Source of the DNA: CADEED01 sp036677145
GTDB lineage: Bacteria; Pseudomonadota; Gammaproteobacteria; Steroidobacterales; Steroidobacteraceae
Assembly (NCBI GenBank): GCA_036677145.1
Contig: JAKFFF010000050.1
Span: 24,536-88,535, forward strand
Direction of reading: 5' to 3'
DNA length: 64,000 nucleotides
Each line of letters opens with the position of its first letter. The stretch's first letter is position 1. Under the pieces are notes generated by a model that saw only the letters and a program-made list of their open reading frames with translations, was not told where the DNA came from and ran no database searches. This document shows positions 58,782 to 64,000 of the stretch, piece after piece. The translations under genes were made by a program, and so were the position numbers.

Positions 58782-61177
58782 CTACCAGGCCGCTCGCCAC
58801 ACCGAAGGCTGGCGCGCAGTTCGCAGCCGTCTGGTGGGCCGAACTTCCGCCAGTAACCTGTCATTCCCATGCGCTCCGTCAGCGCCGCAAAGCGCGGATG
58901 CGCACGAAAGGGCGCCATTTCCGGCAGCCAGAAGCCGCCATTGTGCGGAATGCCCGAAAGCCCGGTGCGCGCCGAGAGCTCGAGCCATGACACGCCGCGC
59001 GCGTGCGCGCCTTCGAGATCTCCGAGCAGAGTGTGCCACTGCATCGAGAACATCAGCGCGGCGAACGAGCGGGCATCGGCAAGGTCGATGCGTACATCGA
59101 ACGCGTCGAGCTCGCGCAGGGCGGCCGGGCGCGACGCGGGCGCGCGTAACGCCGCGAGCAGGTTGCGCACGAAGGGCAGGTCCGCTCCGGCCGCGATCGC
59201 GGCGGGCGGAAGCGCCAGCGCCTGGTATTCGGCGGCCTCCGCATCGCGTCCCGCGCGCCGCGCGGCGTGGGCATACAAAGTTCGCACGTCCGTTTCGTCG
59301 TCGGGCCAGCCCAGGCTCATGGCGATGTCCACGTACTTCAATGCTTCGCTGTCCTGGCCCGGCAACATGCTCAAGGCCGTGGCAATCTGCATCGCGCCGC
59401 GCGCGTGCGTGGGCGTCAACCGGAACTCCGCCGCGAATTCCCGCAGCGCCGCGGTCCGCCGTCCGGTGGAGGCGAGCAACATTTGCGCGTGACGTGCGCG
59501 AATGCGTCCGTTTTGATCATTCAATTCCAGCGCAAGGCGGAAGTGCTCCGCCGCGCCCAGCCAGTCGCCGCGGTGCGCCGCGATGCTGCCCAACGTCGCG
59601 AACGCGGCTGGCAGGCGTGGCTCGAGTATGAGCGCGCGCCGCGCCGCGGGCTCGGCGCGGGCGAGCGCGCCGGGATTTTCGTAACCGATATCGAGAAACA
59701 GCACGTTCGCGCCGGCCAACAACGCATACGCGTGCGCGAATTCCGGGTTACGCGTCGTGGCGCTTTCGGCCAGGCGCAGGATCTCGTGCAGATTCGCTTC
59801 CGTCGGCCGCGGCATCAGTGAGCGGGCCTGCAGATATTCCCGATAACCCACGACGTCGCGAATGGATGCGTCGCGCGGCACGCCACGCCGCGCCATCGCG
59901 TCGGCTGACAATTCCACCGCGTGCGCGGCCGAAAGGTCTGCCTGGCGGGCCTGGTGTATGGCGAGTCCCGTGAATACCGCGCCCGTCACGAGAACCGCGG
60001 CCGTCACCGCCTGCAATGTCCGGCGATTGCGCTGCGCGAACTTGCGCACGCGGTACCAGGTCGAGTCACGCTGAGCGAGCACAGGTTCGCCACGCTGGTA
60101 GCGTTCCAGGTCCTCCGCCAGCGCGTCCATCGTGGCGTAGCGCTCGGATACGGCGCCCTTCAAAGCCTTCGACACGATCGTGTCGAGATCGCCGCGCAGA
60201 GTGCGGGTGCGTTGCGTGTCCCCCGGTTTCGCGCTCGGCGGTGGCGGATCGACATACGTGGCGGGCGCGTCCGCCAAACCGCGCCGCGTGCGCGCTGCAT
60301 GGGGCAACGAGCCGCACAACAATTGGTAGAAGACCACACCCAGCGAAAAGATATCGCTGGCGGCGCCGGCCGGTTCGCCGCGCAATTGCTCCGGAGAGGC
60401 GTAGTCGGGGGTGAACGCGAGCGCGCCGAACTGCGTTTCCTGCGAGCCGGGGGTGGCGTCCCGCTCCAGTAGTTTGCTGATGCCGAAATCGAGCAGATGC
60501 ACGTGGCCTGTCGCGTCCACCAGGATGTTGGAGGGCTTGAGGTCCCGGTGCACGATGGAGCGCGAATGCGCGAAGGCAACGGCGCGCGCCGTCTGCAGCG
60601 TCAGCGCCACGCGCGTGGCGATGTTCGCGTTCCGCTTCTCGCAGTACTCGTCCACCGGCAGGCCGTCGACGAGTTCGAGGGCCAGGTAGGGCCGGCCGTC
60701 ATCCGCCACGCCGGCGTCGTAGAGCCGCGCGATGTTGGGATGTTCGAGCGAGGCGAGGATGTCGCGTTCGCGCGCCATGCGCCGGGTGAGCTCGGGCAAC
60801 GCCCAGGTCACGTGCGGTAGTTTGAGGGCGACGCGGCGCCGCGGAATGCCGTCGATGCGCTCGGCCATCCACACCGAACTCATCCCGCCGCGCCCGAGGC
60901 GGTGAATGAGGCGATAGGGACCGACCGCGCCGCCGGCGGCCGCGGATTCGGCCAGCGCCGCGCCGGCATGCGTCTCGGGCGAACCGGTGAATTGCGGCAA
61001 CTGCTGCAGGAATCCCTCGGCCGTATCGCGCGCCAGCAATTCGCGCAACGCATCGACGATGTGGGGAGAGTCCGCGAGCGAGGCCAGCCATGCAGGGCGT
61101 GCGGCAACCGGTAGTTCGAGCGCGGTGTCGAGCAGCCCGAAAACCGCGCGCCAGTCTTCCGCCGAGATCTTGTGCAT
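58778..61177 (-). CDS. Transmembrane Ser/Thr protein kinase with C-terminal TPR region
   Basis: This 799-residue Hanks-type kinase starts at 61177 (MHKISAEDW). The kinase domain (about 88-360) has GRGGMSSVW, VALKLP, HRDLKPSNILVD, DFGIS and SPEQLRGE, so it appears active. An N-terminal helical part (about 1-75) precedes it. One transmembrane helix (about 400-420) separates the kinase from a C-terminal domain of helical repeats (TPR-like, 470-799). This architecture occurs with ECF sigma factors whose activity is controlled by phosphorylation. It converges with the ECF gene (4-bp overlap). Confidence 0.93.
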   Translation of the reverse strand: MHKISAEDWRAVFGLLDTALELPVAARPAWLASLADSPHIVDALRELLARDTAEGFLQQLPQFTGSPETHAGAALAESAAAGGAVGPYRLIHRLGRGGMSSVWMAERIDGIPRRRVALKLPHVTWALPELTRRMARERDILASLEHPNIARLYDAGVADDGRPYLALELVDGLPVDEYCEKRNANIATRVALTLQTARAVAFAHSRSIVHRDLKPSNILVDATGHVHLLDFGISKLLERDATPGSQETQFGALAFTPDYASPEQLRGEPAGAASDIFSLGVVFYQLLCGSLPHAARTRRGLADAPATYVDPPPPSAKPGDTQRTRTLRGDLDTIVSKALKGAVSERYATMDALAEDLERYQRGEPVLAQRDSTWYRVRKFAQRNRRTLQAVTAAVLVTGAVFTGLAIHQARQADLSAAHAVELSADAMARRGVPRDASIRDVVGYREYLQARSLMPRPTEANLHEILRLAESATTRNPEFAHAYALLAGANVLFLDIGYENPGALARAEPAARRALILEPRLPAAFATLGSIAAHRGDWLGAAEHFRLALELNDQNGRIRARHAQMLLASTGRRTAALREFAAEFRLTPTHARGAMQIATALSMLPGQDSEALKYVDIAMSLGWPDDETDVRTLYAHAARRAGRDAEAAEYQALALPPAAIAAGADLPFVRNLLAALRAPASRPAALRELDAFDVRIDLADARSFAALMFSMQWHTLLGDLEGAHARGVSWLELSARTGLSGIPHNGGFWLPEMAPFRAHPRFAALTERMGMTGYWRKFGPPDGCELRASLRCGERPGS

Positions 61178-61321
61178 GTGAGGCCGCCTTCGCGAAGCGT
61201 TCTCACGATACCCGACGGCGCGCGCGGGGGTGAGAAAGAAAGTTTCGGGATGCATGGCACAACCCGCGCCGCCATTGCGTCTTGAGAGATGTCACCACGT
61301 CATCGGTCGGGGAGAGAAGTC

Positions 61322-62689
61322 ATGAAGTCCGCGAGATTTTTCAGCATCTGGGCTTGCGTTTCCGCCGTCGGACTCGCCGCCTGCCTGTCCGCATTGGCCG
61401 GTGAACCCCTCGCCGATGCGGTCGCGAAAGTGCGGCCGAGCGAATCCACCGAGCGCTGCGGCGGGGAGAATTGCGCGGCGGTGGCGCGCGGCCTCATGGG
61501 TTTTCTGGACCGGCGCCTGAGCGGCCTCAAGGGGAACGGCCGCGCCTGCGCCGACTGCCACATGCCGAGCGACAACCTGCAGCTTTCACCGGCCGGCGCG
61601 CAGGCGCGCTTCGAGCTGCTGCAGTGGCGGCGCAAGTGGAATCCACGCGCGCAGGATCCGCTGTTCCTGCCCATCGACGCGGACGATTTTCACGTCAACG
61701 GTGACAAGGCCAGCGACTTCAGCAACCTGCTCGAGAACGGCCTGGTGCGCGTGACTTTGCCGCTGCCCGCGAACATGCGCCTGGTCGATCCGGCCACGAA
61801 TGCCGTTTCGAACGAGACCACGGCGGAGGTCTGGCGCATGGTGCCAAGCGTGAACAACGTGAAGCTCACCGGCGCCGATGGCGCGAACCCGTTATGGCCA
61901 CGCGGACCGAACGTGAGCGGCGGCTATCAACTCGATGGCCGCCAGGCGGATCTGCAGGCGCAGGCGCTCGGCGCTCTCATCAACCATGCACAGATATCGA
62001 AGACTCCCGAGCCGAGATTCCTCGACGATCTGGCCGCATTTCAGAATGTGCTGTTTTCGACCCCGCGAGTGCGGGCGCTGGCCGATGCGGTGCGTGCGGG
62101 CAAGACGCCGCTGCCGGATACCGATTTGCCGCTGAGCGTGCTCGCGACCCAGGGCAAGCAGGTCTTCATCCGTTCCTGCGCGCAGTGCCACGGCGGTCCC
62201 GGCCAGTCGACGACACAGTTGCCTCTGACGCTGCGCTTCCACGACATCAGCTCGCAGTGCCCGCGTCCCGTGGATACCGTGGTGCCGGCGCGCTGGTCGT
62301 TCGAGCCGTGCCCGGCGCGCCTGGCGCGTAATGCGCGGACCTACGAGATCACGCAGGCCAACGGCACGGTAGTTAGACGCACGAGTTCCGATCCCGGTCG
62401 GGCGCTGCTCACCGGCTTCGTGGGTGGGCCGGCGCCGGCGGATGACTGGAACAAGTTCGACGTGAACGGTCTGCACGGCATCTCGAAAACCGCGCCGTAC
62501 TTTCACAACAACAGCGCGGATACGCTCGAGCAGGTGGTGGATCACTACATCGCGTTCTACAAGCGCGCGCAGGCGATCGCGCCGCCGGGTGTGGTGCCGC
62601 CGTTCGCCACGACGGATGGCGTGCATTTCGATCGTCAGCCGTTGCCGGAGGAGCGCGCCGCGTTGCTCGCCTATCTGAAAACCCTGTAA
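61322..62689 (+). CDS. Periplasmic di-heme cytochrome c peroxidase-like protein
   Basis: This 455-residue protein starts at ATG 61322 with a signal peptide ending near residue 27 (SALAG). There are two heme sites: CADCH (76-80) and CAQCH (286-290). The ending GLHGISKTAPYFHNNSADTLEQVVDHY is typical for MauG/CcpA-type proteins. The first half also has two CxxxxC-like cysteines (CGGENC, about 46-51). It may be a peroxidase or an electron-transfer partner for periplasmic dehydrogenases such as the GMC enzyme. It is transcribed alone, in the direction away from the kinase gene. Confidence 0.85.
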   Translation: MKSARFFSIWACVSAVGLAACLSALAGEPLADAVAKVRPSESTERCGGENCAAVARGLMGFLDRRLSGLKGNGRACADCHMPSDNLQLSPAGAQARFELLQWRRKWNPRAQDPLFLPIDADDFHVNGDKASDFSNLLENGLVRVTLPLPANMRLVDPATNAVSNETTAEVWRMVPSVNNVKLTGADGANPLWPRGPNVSGGYQLDGRQADLQAQALGALINHAQISKTPEPRFLDDLAAFQNVLFSTPRVRALADAVRAGKTPLPDTDLPLSVLATQGKQVFIRSCAQCHGGPGQSTTQLPLTLRFHDISSQCPRPVDTVVPARWSFEPCPARLARNARTYEITQANGTVVRRTSSDPGRALLTGFVGGPAPADDWNKFDVNGLHGISKTAPYFHNNSADTLEQVVDHYIAFYKRAQAIAPPGVVPPFATTDGVHFDRQPLPEERAALLAYLKTL

Positions 62690-62714
62690 TGGCCGAGCCG
62701 GTCGGCGCGCTGTC

Positions 62715-63236
62715 TCAGCCGTCGACCGGCGTCGTGGGTGTCGCGAGGATCTTCTGGTAGAAGGCGAGGTCGAGCCAGCGGCCGAATTTGAAACCCGCTT
62801 GCTGCACGGTGCCGCAGTGCGTGAAACCCAGGCTCTCGTGCAGGCGGATGCTCACCGCGTTCGCGGCGTCTATGCCGCCCACCATCACGTGATAGTCCTG
62901 CTTCTCCGCCGCCGCGGTGATGGCCTGCAGCAGCGCGCGCCCGACGCCCTGGCCGCGAAAACGGGTGTCGACGTACAACGAATGCTCGACGGTGTATTTG
63001 TAGGCCGGCCGTTCGCGGAACTGTCCGTAACTCGCGAATCCCATGAGCTCGCCGGCGTCGCTCTCGAATCCGATGACCGGATAGTTCTTCCTGGACTTGC
63101 CCGCGAACCACGTTGCCATGTCGTCCGGCGTGCGCAACTGGTAGTCGTAGAGCGCGGTCGAGTTCGCGATCGCTTCATTGAAGATCGCGAGGATGGGGGT
63201 CGAGTGACGCCGCGGTTCGCAGTCGACGAGTTTCAT
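62715..63236 (-). CDS. GNAT acetyltransferase, phosphinothricin/methionine-sulfoximine type
   Basis: This 173-residue acetyltransferase starts at 63236. The acetyl-CoA binding motif A is RGQGVGRALL near 97-106. The pattern FNEAIANSTALYDYQLRT near 20 and EHSLYVDTRFRGQGVG matches the PAT/MddA family that acetylates amino-acid analogues such as methionine sulfoximine. The true substrate is unknown. It overlaps the GH10 stop by 4 bp and is probably translated with it. Confidence 0.9.
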   Translation of the reverse strand: MKLVDCEPRRHSTPILAIFNEAIANSTALYDYQLRTPDDMATWFAGKSRKNYPVIGFESDAGELMGFASYGQFRERPAYKYTVEHSLYVDTRFRGQGVGRALLQAITAAAEKQDYHVMVGGIDAANAVSIRLHESLGFTHCGTVQQAGFKFGRWLDLAFYQKILATPTTPVDG

Positions 63237-64000
63237 GCTTTTGTGAAGGCTGATCCGGGCCGGCGTTTTGGCGCGCTGCGCACCGCCGCCGCGATGGCAT
63301 CGCGCAGCGGCTTGGCCGCGTAGGTTTTGTCGTACGGCGTGGGGCGCTTGGGCAAACCGTCGGCGCGCGGCGTGCGGCCCTGCAGCCAGGTGTGATTGTC
63401 GGCCAGCCCCCAGCACAGGATCGCATTGACCTCCTTGAACGATAACGTGACGTCGAGGAACGCGCGTCCCAGCGCCGCGACCTGCGCGTCGCGCGTGGCG
63501 AAATCCGCCGGCAAGGGCGCGTCGTGCACGTCGAACTCGGTGATGAGCAGTTTGTAGCCCATGCCGGTCACATTCTTCAGGAAGGCGCGCCAGGCTTTTT
63601 CGTCGCGCGCGTCGAATTCGCGATTCGCGTTGCTGTCCTGGTTGCCCGCGCCGATGTGCGCCTGGATGCCGAGTGCGTCGACCGGCACTTTGTTTTTCCG
63701 AAAGCGTTCGAGCAGCCGCAACACGCCGTCCCGATGCGGCGCGTTGTCGCGCTCCCAGCCCATGTAGTCGTTGTAGACGAGTTCGGTGGTCGGCAAGCTG
63801 GCGCGCGCCGCGTGGAACGCGATCTCGAGCACCGCGTCCGGCGAGCCGATGGCCTTCGACAGCACCGTCTCGCGCATCTCGCCGGTGATGTTGTGTATGG
63901 CCTCGTTGACCACGTCCCAGGAGCAGATGTTCGTCCCGAACTGCGTGGTCGTGCGCTGTATGTGATTCTCGAGGAAAGCCTGCGCGGCCTTGGCCGGCTC
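63233..64000 (-). CDS. GH10 endo-beta-1,4-xylanase, C-terminal part (incomplete)
   Basis: The gene runs off the right edge; 255 residues of the C-terminal part are visible, with the open frame continuing to 64000 (the GTG at 63913 is internal). The acid/base Glu is in SWDVVNEAI and the nucleophile in LLITEFDVHD; other GH10 hallmarks are YNDYMGW, DALGIQAHIG and AILCWGLADNHTWL. It therefore looks catalytically complete in the visible region. It cleaves internal xylan bonds and complements the GH43 enzyme. The GNAT gene follows with a 4-bp overlap. Confidence 0.95.
   Translation of the reverse strand, partial: EPAKAAQAFLENHIQRTTTQFGTNICSWDVVNEAIHNITGEMRETVLSKAIGSPDAVLEIAFHAARASLPTTELVYNDYMGWERDNAPHRDGVLRLLERFRKNKVPVDALGIQAHIGAGNQDSNANREFDARDEKAWRAFLKNVTGMGYKLLITEFDVHDAPLPADFATRDAQVAALGRAFLDVTLSFKEVNAILCWGLADNHTWLQGRTPRADGLPKRPTPYDKTYAAKPLRDAIAAAVRSAPKRRPGSAFTKA

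Noticed and set aside
1..64000. CRISPR arrays, prophage genes, insertion sequences and toxin-antitoxin pairs
   Set aside because: No direct-repeat arrays, transposase, integrase, phage structural or toxin-antitoxin-like genes were seen in any frame.

Overview
This window is a G+C-rich (by eye about two thirds G+C) gammaproteobacterial chromosome segment. The housekeeping block ispB | rplU-rpmA-obgE | rpsT | murJ-ribF-ileS-lspA-ispH followed by a type IV minor-pilin cluster matches the arrangement in Pseudomonas and the Xanthomonadales/Nevskiales. The accessory content (many secreted glycoside hydrolases, an ECF sigma/kinase pair with TPRs, FAAL and P450 genes, DUF4252/ECF module) fits the Steroidobacteraceae/Nevskiales side of the class best, but the genus cannot be fixed from sequence alone. 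No phage, insertion sequence, CRISPR array or rRNA operon was seen.

Layout: 1-6.7 kb, the end of an outer-membrane barrel protein, a Tat-exported FAD oxidoreductase, ispB, rplU-rpmA-obgE with good promoter and terminators, a lipoprotein and rpsT. 6.8-13.7 kb, murJ-ribF-ileS-lspA-ispH, tightly packed with 4-bp overlaps. 13.7-16.6 kb, a reverse-strand minor-pilin operon fimT-pilV-pilW-pilX-pilE without pilY1. 16.7-21.1 kb, a Fur/Irr-like regulator, tRNA-Thr(CGT), an LpxL-like acyltransferase, a degenerate EAL protein, a LysR regulator and a small membrane protein. 21.1-28.5 kb, a two-gene lipid operon (cytochrome P450 then fatty acyl-AMP ligase with its own carrier domain), divergent from an envelope-glycolipid operon (acyltransferase, polyprenyl-phosphate sugar transferase, LABN membrane protein, ArnT-like transferase).

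28.7-50.5 kb: an 891-residue GAF/PAS/GGDEF/EAL protein, a GH95 fucosidase, an acyl-CoA dehydrogenase followed by four small DUF genes, an ECF sigma/anti-sigma pair flanked by two DUF4252 genes, a BsuPI-like protein, CPXCG protein, SDR, a DesKR-like two-component system joined to an ABC exporter whose permease carries a CIA30-like domain, and a GMC dehydrogenase with its Tat-exported small subunit. 50.5-64 kb is rich in carbohydrate genes: an unassigned 723-residue glycoside-hydrolase-like protein, a DUF1080-esterase fusion, a GH43 enzyme, an ECF sigma convergent with a TPR Ser/Thr kinase, a di-heme cytochrome c, a GNAT and the C-terminal part of a GH10 xylanase. Together these suggest xylan/hemicellulose use and possibly 3-keto-glycoside metabolism (GMC + small subunit + DUF1080).

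The most interesting candidates are the P450/FAAL-ACP pair, the CIA30-fused ABC permease with an almost perfect 26-bp palindrome over the start of its ATPase gene, the possible C3-oxidation route for glycosides, the unassigned glycoside hydrolase, a perfect 31-bp inverted repeat at 54.6 kb, and over-use of GTTAG-containing words.
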